Below, piece after piece: positions 9,036 through 17,699 of a DNA stretch of 64,000 nt; positions within the stretch are counted from its first letter, which is position 1; every line of letters begins with the position of its first letter. Made by a program: the position numbers and the translations under genes. The notes beneath the pieces are model-generated. The model saw nothing but the letters and a program-made list of their open reading frames with translations, did no database searches and was not told where the DNA came from. Source of the stretch: Catenovulum adriaticum (GTDB lineage: Bacteria; Pseudomonadota; Gammaproteobacteria; Enterobacterales; Alteromonadaceae); assembly GCF_026725475.1 (NCBI RefSeq), contig NZ_CP109967.1, positions 558,001-622,000 of the forward strand, read 5' to 3'.

Positions 9036-10727
9036 TTAAGATGAACAACTATAGTGGCTAACACCACCCATTCCAAAAAATGTTTCTGGGCGCAGTTGAT
9101 AATATTTATCTTCAATTTCTTTGCTTTGTTCGTCGTACGGGTTATTTAATACCTGCTGTAGCTCGTTGATTAGCTGATAATTCCCTTTAGCCGCCGCTTG
9201 GTATGCTGGTACAACTAGCCATTCTCGCCAAGTGTATTTTGGATTAACTTGTTTCATCTGCTCACTGAGTTTTTCAGCGTTATCTTGGGCATTAACCAAA
9301 GCACGCCAAGTTTGTAGCCACTCTGTCCATTGCTGTTGTAACTCTTCCGAGGCTGGCATGTAAAAGCTTTTTTCCAGCGCAGAAACATGCTGGGGTACAT
9401 GTGACAGTTTACGAAAGAACATATTAAAATCAACTTTGGTGTTTACCATAAGTTGTAATAGATTGATTAATAGATCTGAGTTATAAGCAGTTAAGCCAAG
9501 TTTTTCTGTCCACATTTTTTCTAATTTTTGCTGCATCACCGCTTTAAAACCATCACCAATATCAGCCAATTTTTCACTTGCTTCGGGCTGTGTTTGCAAT
9601 AAAGGTTCAAGGCTTCGACAAAACATTTTGAAGTTGGTTTCTGCCGCAAATGGCTGATTAAGAAATGAGAAATGGCGGCCACCGCCCGTCCATGGCTGGT
9701 ATGTAGGCTCAAATAATTCACAAAAACCAAAGGGGCCATAATCCAGTGTATAACCACCTGCTGCACAGTTATCGCTATTAAAATTGCCCTGACAAAACCC
9801 CACCCGCAGCCAGTTGGCAACTAACGAGGTTAAGCGTTCGCGAAACTCAGTGGCCAACAGCAGTATTTTATCGGGTGTTAGTCGTGGTGGTATTGGCGAT
9901 TGCGCAGCTATATCTTGGTATTCGCGTGTAATCAGGTGTTCTACAATTTGCTCAAGTTCGTTCAGCGCGTTTTCATGTTCCATCGTGCGTGCCCGGCGTG
10001 CAAATAACTCAAGTTGGCCAACCCGTAAAAAAGAAGGCGCAACACGGGTAGAAATAGCCACAGGGTTTGAAACCATAGTTTCCGGATCGTGCGAGCGAGA
10101 ATCTTCAAAATACCAAGGGCGATCAATGCATTCAGTTTTAGAAACAAATAAACTTAACGAGCGCGAGGTGTTAATCCCCAAAGCATACATATGCTCTTGT
10201 GCTAAAAATTCACGCACACTTGAACGCAATACCGCTCTGCCATCCCCACCTCGACAATAAGGTGTACACCCCGCGCCTTTTAGTTGCATTTCCCATCTTT
10301 TATTATTAGCGACCAATTCTAAAACCGAGATAGCACGGCCATCACCATAACCGTTACCGGTTCTAAAAGGGCATTGTTGAATATATTCGGTGCCATAAAT
10401 AGAAAGGGCATAACCCGTTGCCCAGCCTATTTTTCGCATGCCGGCTGGCAAATTAGTTACATCCCCAGAAAATAGCTGAATAAAATCTGGATCTAGGGCT
10501 AATTTATCGTCAAAACCTAATTCTTCGAACAATACTTTACTGTGGCTGATGTATTCAGGCTCTGGTAATGGCGTGGGTAAAACAGGCACATAATGGCCGG
10601 AAAAAACTTCTCTAGGCTGGTGATCGTGACCGGTTTCGGTTGCATCGGGATCAGCCGTTAAATTATCAAGTAACGAATAGTTAGCGAGTTTTGCGAGCTC
10701 CGGGAGCTTACTTATTTTATGTTTCAT
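9036..10727 (-). CDS. selO: Protein adenylyltransferase SelO (YdiU family)
   Basis: This 563-residue protein matches the SelO/YdiU pseudokinase family, which transfers AMP from ATP to protein Ser/Thr/Tyr side chains in redox homeostasis. Family signatures visible are FRTGNGYGDGRAISVLE, the nucleotide loop region EMQLKGAGCTPYCRGGDGRAVLRSSVREFLAQEHM, GFCQGNFNSDNCAAGGYTLDYGPFGF and a C-terminus ending GMGGVSHYSCSS. The cysteine third from the end occupies the position of selenocysteine in vertebrate SelO, so this is a Cys form. The length is slightly above the E. coli protein. It stands alone, with a good intrinsic terminator after it, and its closest neighbours are unrelated. Confidence 0.95.
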   Translation of the reverse strand: MKHKISKLPELAKLANYSLLDNLTADPDATETGHDHQPREVFSGHYVPVLPTPLPEPEYISHSKVLFEELGFDDKLALDPDFIQLFSGDVTNLPAGMRKIGWATGYALSIYGTEYIQQCPFRTGNGYGDGRAISVLELVANNKRWEMQLKGAGCTPYCRGGDGRAVLRSSVREFLAQEHMYALGINTSRSLSLFVSKTECIDRPWYFEDSRSHDPETMVSNPVAISTRVAPSFLRVGQLELFARRARTMEHENALNELEQIVEHLITREYQDIAAQSPIPPRLTPDKILLLATEFRERLTSLVANWLRVGFCQGNFNSDNCAAGGYTLDYGPFGFCELFEPTYQPWTGGGRHFSFLNQPFAAETNFKMFCRSLEPLLQTQPEASEKLADIGDGFKAVMQQKLEKMWTEKLGLTAYNSDLLINLLQLMVNTKVDFNMFFRKLSHVPQHVSALEKSFYMPASEELQQQWTEWLQTWRALVNAQDNAEKLSEQMKQVNPKYTWREWLVVPAYQAAAKGNYQLINELQQVLNNPYDEQSKEIEDKYYQLRPETFFGMGGVSHYSCSS

Positions 10728-10863
10728 AACGTGTGAGCAGTTTTATGCAAAATATTAGCAAATGATAAGCGTAGTAAACGCGATTAAATAACAATTTACA
10801 ACACTGTAGTGGCAGAATAATTTAGCCTATTGATTGATAGCTAACCATTTAATACTGAGCGAT

Positions 10864-11154
10864 TCATTTAGAAATCTCGCTAGATGCAGTGACCATTTTA
10901 ACTTGCTTGCAAGAGCGACCATTAGCTTTGAGATGTGAAATTAATGGCGTAAAACCATTATCATTCGTGATTACGTCAAAGCCAATATTTACTGGAGCTT
11001 CTTGCGTATATTTCCCAAGGTAATAAGACAAATGAAAATCTAAGTTATTAGATTGTGTAGTCTTAATTTGTATTAAAACTAAGTTGATTAGAGATTCGTA
11101 TTTTTTATCTCCGAAATCGATTTTCGATTGTTTAGCACCAACAAAAACAACCAC
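10864..11154 (-). CDS. Small protein of unknown function
   Basis: A 96-residue frame with no recognised domain; it contains no obvious membrane segment at the annotated start. It follows the 192-codon frame after only 24 bases on the same strand, so the two may be co-transcribed. Just upstream, an alternative frame begins ATG-AAA-GAG-TGG-TTG and reads MKEWLFLLVLNN, which resembles the start of a signal peptide but runs into a stop; a frameshift at the beginning of this gene would join that start to the present frame. The gene could therefore be a mildly damaged secreted protein. The function cannot be inferred. Confidence 0.4.
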   Translation of the reverse strand: MVVFVGAKQSKIDFGDKKYESLINLVLIQIKTTQSNNLDFHLSYYLGKYTQEAPVNIGFDVITNDNGFTPLISHLKANGRSCKQVKMVTASSEISK

Positions 11155-11178
11155 TCTTTCATAAACAGATAAGTCTTG

Positions 11179-11721
11179 TTATATGAAATGAGTTTCACAA
11201 GTTTGAAGAAGCCTGCGCTTTAAATTAAAATCTTTAGATTCATTTGTCAAAGGTATTAAGTGCTCTACATTATCCACTTGTACTTTAAGTATTATTTTTT
11301 CATTCACGCTTAACTTTTTCAATAATTGTTTAGCCTTTTCGCCAATAACATAATAGGTCGTTCCATATTCATTTTCATGAGTTCTAAGCAAAGAATCGTT
11401 AACTTTTAATTGTATAGGTACATCTATTTCATCACCTAATAAACCAAATTCACCAGCTGGATGATGAAGCGCAACGTTAAACTGTAAAACGTATTCATTT
11501 GGTTTTAAGTTAATTGATTTTAAGTGCTCACTTAGATCATGTTTTCTACTTGCATATCCAAACACTACTGTGTATTGGACTGTTTCATTGGCATTAAGAT
11601 CAATTCTGTTTGATGTAAGAATACTGCAAATAGTGCCAGACTCTCTAAACGACCATGAATGTTCTTTTGAAATTCCGTCATTTACAAATAGAATTGAAAG
11701 GATAATAAGTAGAAGCTTCAT
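11179..11721 (-). CDS. Secreted protein of unknown function
   Basis: The frame opens at 11757, but the ATG at 11721 is preferred: AAAAGGAAT lies just upstream and it begins a clear signal peptide, MKLLLIILSILFVNDGISK. The mature part of about 160 residues is beta-rich with no family recognised (YTVVFGYASRKHDL, FNVALHHPAGEFGLLGDEID). The stop codon and the region just upstream of the start each carry the same 14-bp sequence in inverted orientation (11178-11191 and 11733-11746). The small gene at 10864 follows closely. No function is proposed. Confidence 0.55.
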   Translation of the reverse strand: MKLLLIILSILFVNDGISKEHSWSFRESGTICSILTSNRIDLNANETVQYTVVFGYASRKHDLSEHLKSINLKPNEYVLQFNVALHHPAGEFGLLGDEIDVPIQLKVNDSLLRTHENEYGTTYYVIGEKAKQLLKKLSVNEKIILKVQVDNVEHLIPLTNESKDFNLKRRLLQTCETHFI

Positions 11722-11936
11722 CGGATTCCTTTTCATTTCATATAACAGCTTAATCATTAGAAGTGCGTATAGAACTTTTTAACATTGAGTCTATACACGC
11801 TATTCCAATTAGTTTTAAATTAATCATTTCATAAACTTAAGCCTTGGTTGAGTAAAATGCAACAATAAGCGCTTAACTTAAAAGGTGCTGAGTAACCGGC
11901 AACCCGGACACTTTATTCAACGGGACTGTTATGTAT

Positions 11937-13664
11937 CTAAAAACTAAATTTATTGCTTTGCATCAGTTGTTTTATTTGTTGTTGTTCAAGCGCGGTATCA
12001 AATACATACAACTCGTCGACGCTGCCTCTAAAATACTTATTGCGTTCGTGCTCTGCTTCGTAACCAATATTTCGGCCAAGTGCTAGCGGGCGTGAATTTT
12101 TTTGGGTGATTTTGGTATCCACTTTGGCAAAAGATTTACCATGTGTTTTTTCCAATTCACCATCAACATACATAAGTACATGTGTTGAAATATCTGATGA
12201 TTCACCACCATACAAAACAACCGCAACATGGTGCCATTGACCATCTCTCAGGTCTTTAGTGCCCACCACTTGTGCATTATAAGTACCAATTCTCAGTGCC
12301 CCTAAGGGCCCATTTTGCGCAAAAGGGTTTGGTGATATTTGCCAAGCAGAATAAAACTCTTGCGTGCCCCAACTAACAATGCCAAACACTTCATGCTTTG
12401 CGATATTTTTTGGTACTTTAACCCAAAAGCTAACAGTTCTGGGCGCATCACCTGCAATACCGGGAAAGTCTGTTTCTAACCAATTGTTAATACCATTAAA
12501 AGCAATGGCTTGTCCAAACACACCAGCGGTTTGTGTTATCTCGCCCTGCCCTGCTGTCGTTTCAGGTGTTTTATCATAGGCTGGATATTGTTTACCAGAG
12601 ATGCCTTTTCCGTTCGATAAAAAAGCACCCGTTTGCTTGTTGTCGGATTGTTGGCTGTAAAATTGTTTGCTGTCAAATGACCAGTGCAAATAATCTGAAT
12701 TGGCAACGGATTTACCCGGCAAAGCACGCATAAATAAGTTAGGACTGCTTTTAATAAATTCGATTTTTTCATCTAAACTAAATGACAACGCTTGGTTTTT
12801 TCGCAGCATTTTATAAGCTTGCAATTTAGATGAGCGAGCTTTCACTTCGCCATCTAAAACATGCACTTGGCTGTCACCTTTATCGTTTACATCTACCGCA
12901 AACTCGGTGCCTAAATCAATAATTTCAGAGCTTGGTGTGTCCACTCTGAAACCGATGGCTTGTGGTGGTACTTTTGCAACTAGTTTGCCTTTTTCCAGAA
13001 TCACCAAATCTTGCGAGCGAATATCTAAACGAATCGGTGCTTCGAGCAGTAATATCACCCCATTGCCCATTTTAATTTCACTGTAACCGACATCCAATGA
13101 AATTTTACCGCGGTTAATTGATTGGCCCACAACCAAATTATTAACGGCAGAAACAGCGGCCACTTTTGTCACAACCGCCAAATTATTTTGGACAAACAGA
13201 AAACTCGTAATAAAAAAACCAACAACAAATATCGCAACACTTGCTGCCAGCGCGTTAAACGAATTAAACCATTTACGGCTTTGTTTTTTTGAATGAGCGT
13301 TTAATTTAACCAGTTTATTATCTGGATTGATAGCTTGAGTCGTTTTTTGAGTATTTTGCTCAGCTGGCTTACCTTTAATGCTATGCACTTGGCCCAAATT
13401 GTTTTGCGCGATAATTTTATCCATAACAGACGCTGAAAAATCTGCTCGCTGCTTGGTTATTTGTTCGGCTGAGTCTATTTGCAAACGAATTAGCCTGTCA
13501 TTAGCAACCAATTTGGCTAATTCAGCTTTAACATGAGGATTATGTTTACAGGCTTGAGTTAACTGCGCATCTACGTTTTTTCCGGCCAAATAATCGGCAA
13601 TTAAACGTTGCTGCTCTTTGCTGAGTGAAGCTTGTGGGTTGTTATCCTGATCGGATGCACTCAT
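11937..13664 (-). CDS. FecR-type anti-sigma-like membrane protein with C-terminal LamG domain
   Basis: The 575-residue product has a cytoplasmic N-terminus of about 130 residues resembling anti-sigma domains (SKEQQRLIADYLAGKN), one membrane span at about 133-156 (ALAASVAIFVVGFFITSFLFV), a FecR domain at about 175-290 (RVDTPSSEIIDLGTEFAVDV followed by VHVLDGEVKA), and a LamG/concanavalin-like lectin domain at about 385-565 (IAFNGINNWLETDFPGIAGD, then DGQWHHVAVVLYGG, then FRGSVDELYVFDTAL). The start overlaps the sigma factor stop by one base and has AAGGAG eight bases upstream. The pair is the classical sigma/anti-sigma unit. A carbohydrate-binding LamG in place of a TonB-receptor contact suggests direct sensing of a glycan, which is inference. 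Confidence 0.85.
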   Translation of the reverse strand: MSASDQDNNPQASLSKEQQRLIADYLAGKNVDAQLTQACKHNPHVKAELAKLVANDRLIRLQIDSAEQITKQRADFSASVMDKIIAQNNLGQVHSIKGKPAEQNTQKTTQAINPDNKLVKLNAHSKKQSRKWFNSFNALAASVAIFVVGFFITSFLFVQNNLAVVTKVAAVSAVNNLVVGQSINRGKISLDVGYSEIKMGNGVILLLEAPIRLDIRSQDLVILEKGKLVAKVPPQAIGFRVDTPSSEIIDLGTEFAVDVNDKGDSQVHVLDGEVKARSSKLQAYKMLRKNQALSFSLDEKIEFIKSSPNLFMRALPGKSVANSDYLHWSFDSKQFYSQQSDNKQTGAFLSNGKGISGKQYPAYDKTPETTAGQGEITQTAGVFGQAIAFNGINNWLETDFPGIAGDAPRTVSFWVKVPKNIAKHEVFGIVSWGTQEFYSAWQISPNPFAQNGPLGALRIGTYNAQVVGTKDLRDGQWHHVAVVLYGGESSDISTHVLMYVDGELEKTHGKSFAKVDTKITQKNSRPLALGRNIGYEAEHERNKYFRGSVDELYVFDTALEQQQIKQLMQSNKFSF

Positions 13665-14263
13665 TATGAATACTCCTTGAGATTGTTCTCAATACATTCA
13701 CGTAATTTTTGCCGGATGCGAAACATACGCATAGTCATAGCAGAATGACGCACACCATGTTTACGAGTCATTTCAGCAATGCTAAAACCTTCACCATAAT
13801 GTTCTAATATCAATTGTTTTACTTTATCTGTTAATTTGCTCATGCAATCTTGTAGCGCGTTAACGGAAGCCACTTCGTTATCGGCTGTGTAATGTGTGTC
13901 TATATGTTGGTTTATCATCAATTCAAGCTCGGTATCACTGCCAATTGTTACTGGTTTGAGCTTTCTGATATGATTTTTAAGTAAGTTTATCGCAATGCCC
14001 CGTACCCACGCACCAAAGGGGCGTGACTCGTCAAATTCATTAAGCTTGTTATAGGCCAGTATAAAACTTTCTTGCGCTAAATCTTCAGCTTCGCTGGTAT
14101 CGTGCAAACGCACCCGCAACGCCGCACGTACTGAGCATTCGTAGCGTTTAACCAAGTGCGAATAAGCATTAATTTCGCCGTTGCGCACTCGGTTAATCAA
14201 GTTAATGTCATCTACGCTATCCGCTTGTATACCCGCTTGCACGTTTGCCTTAACTGCCGTCAT
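13664..14263 (-). CDS. ECF-type RNA polymerase sigma factor
   Basis: The product has 199 residues. Region 2 is visible as SHLVKRYECSVRAALRVRL, EAEDLAQESFILAYNKL and RPFGAWVRGIAINLLKNHIRK; region 4 as LQDCMSKLTDKVKQLILEHYGEGFSIAEMTRKHGV and the recognition helix AMTMRMFRIRQKLRECI. This sub-type is found in Rhodopirellula/Verrucomicrobia-like sigma factors as well as marine gammaproteobacteria. The gene is translationally coupled to the FecR-LamG gene and lies at the end of the GH16/SSS/GH117 gene run on the same strand, so the locus is the likely regulon. The ribosome site at the chosen ATG is weak. Confidence 0.9.
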   Translation of the reverse strand: MTAVKANVQAGIQADSVDDINLINRVRNGEINAYSHLVKRYECSVRAALRVRLHDTSEAEDLAQESFILAYNKLNEFDESRPFGAWVRGIAINLLKNHIRKLKPVTIGSDTELELMINQHIDTHYTADNEVASVNALQDCMSKLTDKVKQLILEHYGEGFSIAEMTRKHGVRHSAMTMRMFRIRQKLRECIENNLKEYS

Positions 14264-14268
14264 GAAAA

Positions 14269-14764
14269 TTAATGCACTTCAATTTCAAATAAACTTGCAG
14301 GCATATTTTTGCGTGGTTGCTCTAGTTCAATCACCAATTCAGATACCTCGATTGCTTGGTTTAGTATAAGTCGATTAACGGTTTGATAATGGCCTTTCAT
14401 TTCATACACTATCGTGCCATTTACAGGCTTAACTTTACAATTTTTAACACAATAAGGCATTTCATTTTCTGAGTATTCCATTAAAACCGTTTCCAGCACG
14501 TTACTTTTTAACCATGGTCATAAATGACCACCGGTTATTATTACGCATATGAGAAGTTGCACCCAATGCCCAAACTTTAACTTCACTCAACGTGTTACCA
14601 CCTAATACTGATCTATTTTGTATTAATATCACTTTAATGCCCGCTCTTACGGTGGCGATGGCAGCGCACGCCCTAGCTAAGCCACCACCTGCAACCACAA
14701 AATCAGTCGTTAATTGGACTAGTTTATTTTTGTGGGTTGGCGGGCTAAATTGCTCTACTAACAT
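14269..14764 (-). pseudogene. Remnant of FAD-dependent oxidoreductase (middle deleted)
   Basis: Two short frames are the two ends of one gene. 14501-14764 encodes the N-terminal Rossmann dinucleotide fold of the FAD-dependent oxidoreductase family (TTDFVVAGGGLARACAAIATVRAG, GGNTLSEVKVWALGATSHM) and breaks off after NNNRW. 14269-14499, in another frame, encodes the C-terminal beta-sandwich end (ENEMPYCVKNCKVKPVNG then VIELEQPRKNMPASLFEIEVH) typical of the same family. Several hundred residues between them are missing and the join is out of frame, so the gene is dead. The intact enzyme would have belonged to the sugar-locus operon; its start overlaps the GH117 stop. Confidence 0.8.
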
Positions 14765-16002
14765 GTGTTTTTACTCTTAATTGCAGTTTGCTGGCGTTGC
14801 TTTTTTTGTTGCGGGCTGAGCTTTTGAGCAAAATAAACACTGGGGTGATGAATCACATCAGTTTCTTTCATATCTTTATTGCCGCCATTTTGCATTAAGT
14901 TGCAATCAAATCTGCCTAAAAAACTGTGTTTGGTTGTCGGATCAGTTTTATCGCTAAAGTGTGATATTCCCCAACTAATACCCTGCCCGTTGCCTGTTTT
15001 ATCGCTATCTAAATTGGTAAAAGCGTCTGGTACAAAAGGCCCTGCGGCAATTGGCATCAACGAGGTGACAGATGCAAGGTTAAAATTAACGCCATCATCC
15101 GCATATTGAATACTGTTGTTTTCATTGCCGTTTCGAATAGCAAATGCCGCAATCCCTTGTTTAAACGGAAAATAAGTGGTTTCGTGGCCCGAATTTAAAA
15201 TAGGATTTAATGGGTGTTTGTTAAATGGCCCAAGCGGATCGTCCGCGGTCGCTAAACCATTACCCACTAAATAGTCTGGCCGGTCGCCAAATGCTGATTT
15301 GTAATAAAGGTGAATTTTACCTTTGTATACCAGCAAGTAAGGATCATGAATTGAAAACTGATCCCAACTCCCCGGTTCGCCATTTTCTACCACGATATGA
15401 TTACATGGCGTCCAAGGGCCATCCGGCGAATTGGCATAAGACAAAGTGACCGGACAATGATCGCCTTTAATTCCACTAGCCTGCATAAAGGCTTGGTAAT
15501 ACAAATAATATTTACCTTTCCACACTAAAATATCCGGTGTCGAAACCGAACGCCAGCCGGGCATGGGCTTAGCCGGACGTTTAATCGCACAGCCCTGTTC
15601 TTGCCAGACAAATCCATCTTGACTGGTTGCATACCAAATTTCAGCTAAATCCCAATCTGTCGAAGGTATGCTGTCTGTGCATTTTTCAGCCCCTTGAGGT
15701 GGTGTTTTTGTATCACGCTTGGTGTACCACATATAATAAGTATCATCGACAAGAATCACTTTAGACGGATCTCTGCGGGATACTGTGCCATCGTGCCCGT
15801 TATAATCAAATCCCACTAATTCGGTATATTTAAAGCTGGTAAAAAGGGGGTTATCTTCCGGCCGTGGCGTTAAATAGTTGGCATATAAACGCGACATTGC
15901 CTGACTTAGCGCTCTGTCTGGCTTGGTTTGCGGAATATCCCAAGGAAAACTCCTGTTATTATTGCTATTGTTATTATTATTGCTGTTGTTATTGGTACTC
16001 AT
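14758..16002 (-). CDS. Glycoside hydrolase family 117-like protein
   Basis: The 414-residue protein matches GH117, five-bladed propellers that release 3,6-anhydro-L-galactose (or related sugars) from the non-reducing end of neoagaro-oligosaccharides. Visible hallmarks are LYANYLTPRPEDNPLF, GHDGTVSRRDPSKVI, STDWDLAEIWYATSQDGF, STPDILVWKGKYYLYYQAF, WDQFSIHDPYLLVYKGK and NSGHETTYFPF. D78, D220 and H273 align by eye with the family catalytic set. No signal peptide is present; the start, with GAGGT six bases upstream, lies inside the end of the symporter gene and is followed by a poly-asparagine run. It probably acts in the cytoplasm on imported oligosaccharides. Several GH117 clades differ in specificity, so agar versus other galactans is open. 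Confidence 0.88.
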   Translation of the reverse strand: MSTNNNSNNNNNSNNNRSFPWDIPQTKPDRALSQAMSRLYANYLTPRPEDNPLFTSFKYTELVGFDYNGHDGTVSRRDPSKVILVDDTYYMWYTKRDTKTPPQGAEKCTDSIPSTDWDLAEIWYATSQDGFVWQEQGCAIKRPAKPMPGWRSVSTPDILVWKGKYYLYYQAFMQASGIKGDHCPVTLSYANSPDGPWTPCNHIVVENGEPGSWDQFSIHDPYLLVYKGKIHLYYKSAFGDRPDYLVGNGLATADDPLGPFNKHPLNPILNSGHETTYFPFKQGIAAFAIRNGNENNSIQYADDGVNFNLASVTSLMPIAAGPFVPDAFTNLDSDKTGNGQGISWGISHFSDKTDPTTKHSFLGRFDCNLMQNGGNKDMKETDVIHHPSVYFAQKLSPQQKKQRQQTAIKSKNTC

Positions 16003-17680
16003 ATTTGACCTCAGCTTTCTCTTGTTTGTTAAACTTCACCAACAAAAACACACCCAGCGTTATTACGATTAAAGCCATTGCACCAACAACAAATGCCCCT
16101 TTTTCAGCCAGCAAGGCTAAACAAAATAAAATCAGGCCAGTGACTAAAATGCCAAAACCAATCACTCTGTTACCTTTAGAATTATCCGCTTCATGCTGCC
16201 CTGCATCTTGCTGCTGCGCGACATCTTCTTTTTGTTGCTGTGATTTTAAGTAGCTTTGATATAACGGCGCGGGTTGCTTTTGGCTGCGATAAATAAGCTC
16301 AAATACCGTTAATATTGCAACGGGTGCCAGTACCCCGAGCAGCATTTCTTGCGCACGGTTTAACGAAAAGTCGAATAACCAAGGGGTTATGAATTTAAAT
16401 GTGCCATTAATGGCCAGCGTTAAAATTGAGGTGGTTAAAATAGAAAAGCCACGCTGATATTTAGAAAACAACAACCAGATCGGCGGTAAAAATAACGCAC
16501 CACCAGTTAATGCAGCCATTGTCATTACCACTTCAACCACACCGCCCATATAAGGCACCAGCAGCGCAATCACTATGGTGACAAAACCCAATAAAATAGT
16601 CGATAAACGACCAATTTTAACTAACGTTTTTTGGCTGGTTTTTGGGTAAAGTTGTTTAAAAACATCATTGGTAATAACACCTGCGGTAATATTTAAAGCT
16701 GTGTTTATTGAGCTGGAAGTTGCAAATATCATCCCGCCCAGCATTAACCCCAGCATGCCAACAGGCAATACCTCTTTACACATTAAAAGGTATGCACCTT
16801 CGTTATCTGCACCGGCTAAATCAGGGTTGAGCGCGCGATAAACCATAGGTGCGAGCATCCAGATAACCGGGCTAATAAGATAAAGGCCACCAAATAACCA
16901 CCCTACTTTTTTCGCATCTTGCGGGGTTGCTACACAGGTATATCGCTGGATGTAAGCCCAGTTTCCGGCAATAAAAAACAGATTGTATAAGGCAAACGCA
17001 AAAATAAAGCCCCAAGAATACTCACCGCTGGTTAATGCAAAAAAGTTTTCAGGGGCTTTGTCGATAAAGTTTGCAACACCACCAATTTCATTAAGCGATA
17101 AAGGTACTACCACTAAAACAGCTGCGGTTAATACCACAAATTGCAATATATCTGTGACGATTACTGCCCATAAACCGCCCACGGCAGTGTAGAGTAAAAT
17201 AAGCACACCTAAACCAATAATGGTGTTGGTGATAGGTAGCCCGGTTGAAACTTCCACAATTTTTGCAACTGGGTACAAAAACGTGCCGGTTGAAAAGGTA
17301 GCGATTGCCAAAAAGATACTGGTATACACTTTTTGCACGCGCTGGCCTAAACGTGCTTTTATAAACTCGGCCGCGGTGACCACATTGGTTTTTTGCCATC
17401 TGGGAGCAATAAAAAAACCTATCAGTAAACCGGCAATGCACATAGTCCATTGTATGGTAACAGCAACCCAGCCCTGTGAGTAAGCAATTGATCCCCACAC
17501 AACGAATGTGCCAGCTGAAAAAAAGCTCATAAAAAGAGATAAACCACTCATCCACCAAGGCAGCGCACCACCTGCTGAAAAATAGGATTTCATATTTTTA
17601 CCCGAGCTGGAAAAGCTTAAACCGCAGCCCACCACCAGCAGAGTAAAAATAACCATAACGCTAACATCAATGCTATTCAT
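15989..17680 (-). CDS. Sodium:solute symporter (SSS family)
   Basis: A 563-residue membrane protein with about 13 hydrophobic segments, beginning outside-in as MNSIDVSVMVIFTLLVVGCGL. SSS-family features include the GGALPWWMSGLSLFMSFFSAGTF segment of TM2, YPVAKIVEVSTGLP and TSSSINTALNITAGVITNDV. A hydrophilic cytoplasmic insert near residues 465-500 (KSQQQKEDVAQQQDAGQ) precedes the last two spans. It follows GH16 by 19 bases and overlaps the GH117 gene by 14 bases, so it is the middle gene of an operon and the likely importer of the oligosaccharides made by the GH16 enzyme. The substrate is inferred only from position. Confidence 0.92.
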   Translation of the reverse strand: MNSIDVSVMVIFTLLVVGCGLSFSSSGKNMKSYFSAGGALPWWMSGLSLFMSFFSAGTFVVWGSIAYSQGWVAVTIQWTMCIAGLLIGFFIAPRWQKTNVVTAAEFIKARLGQRVQKVYTSIFLAIATFSTGTFLYPVAKIVEVSTGLPITNTIIGLGVLILLYTAVGGLWAVIVTDILQFVVLTAAVLVVVPLSLNEIGGVANFIDKAPENFFALTSGEYSWGFIFAFALYNLFFIAGNWAYIQRYTCVATPQDAKKVGWLFGGLYLISPVIWMLAPMVYRALNPDLAGADNEGAYLLMCKEVLPVGMLGLMLGGMIFATSSSINTALNITAGVITNDVFKQLYPKTSQKTLVKIGRLSTILLGFVTIVIALLVPYMGGVVEVVMTMAALTGGALFLPPIWLLFSKYQRGFSILTTSILTLAINGTFKFITPWLFDFSLNRAQEMLLGVLAPVAILTVFELIYRSQKQPAPLYQSYLKSQQQKEDVAQQQDAGQHEADNSKGNRVIGFGILVTGLILFCLALLAEKGAFVVGAMALIVITLGVFLLVKFNKQEKAEVKYEYQ

Positions 17681-17699
17681 TATTTAACCCCGATGTACT

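Noticed and set aside
9814..10260. 148-codon frame antisense to selO
   Set aside because: It is fully covered by the well-conserved selO frame and has a low-complexity Ser/Arg-rich product; a shadow frame.
11160..11760. Integron cassette (attC-like) boundaries around the secreted-protein gene
   Set aside because: TATAAC/GTTATA words are present, but no paired core sites with attC structure and no integrase are seen.
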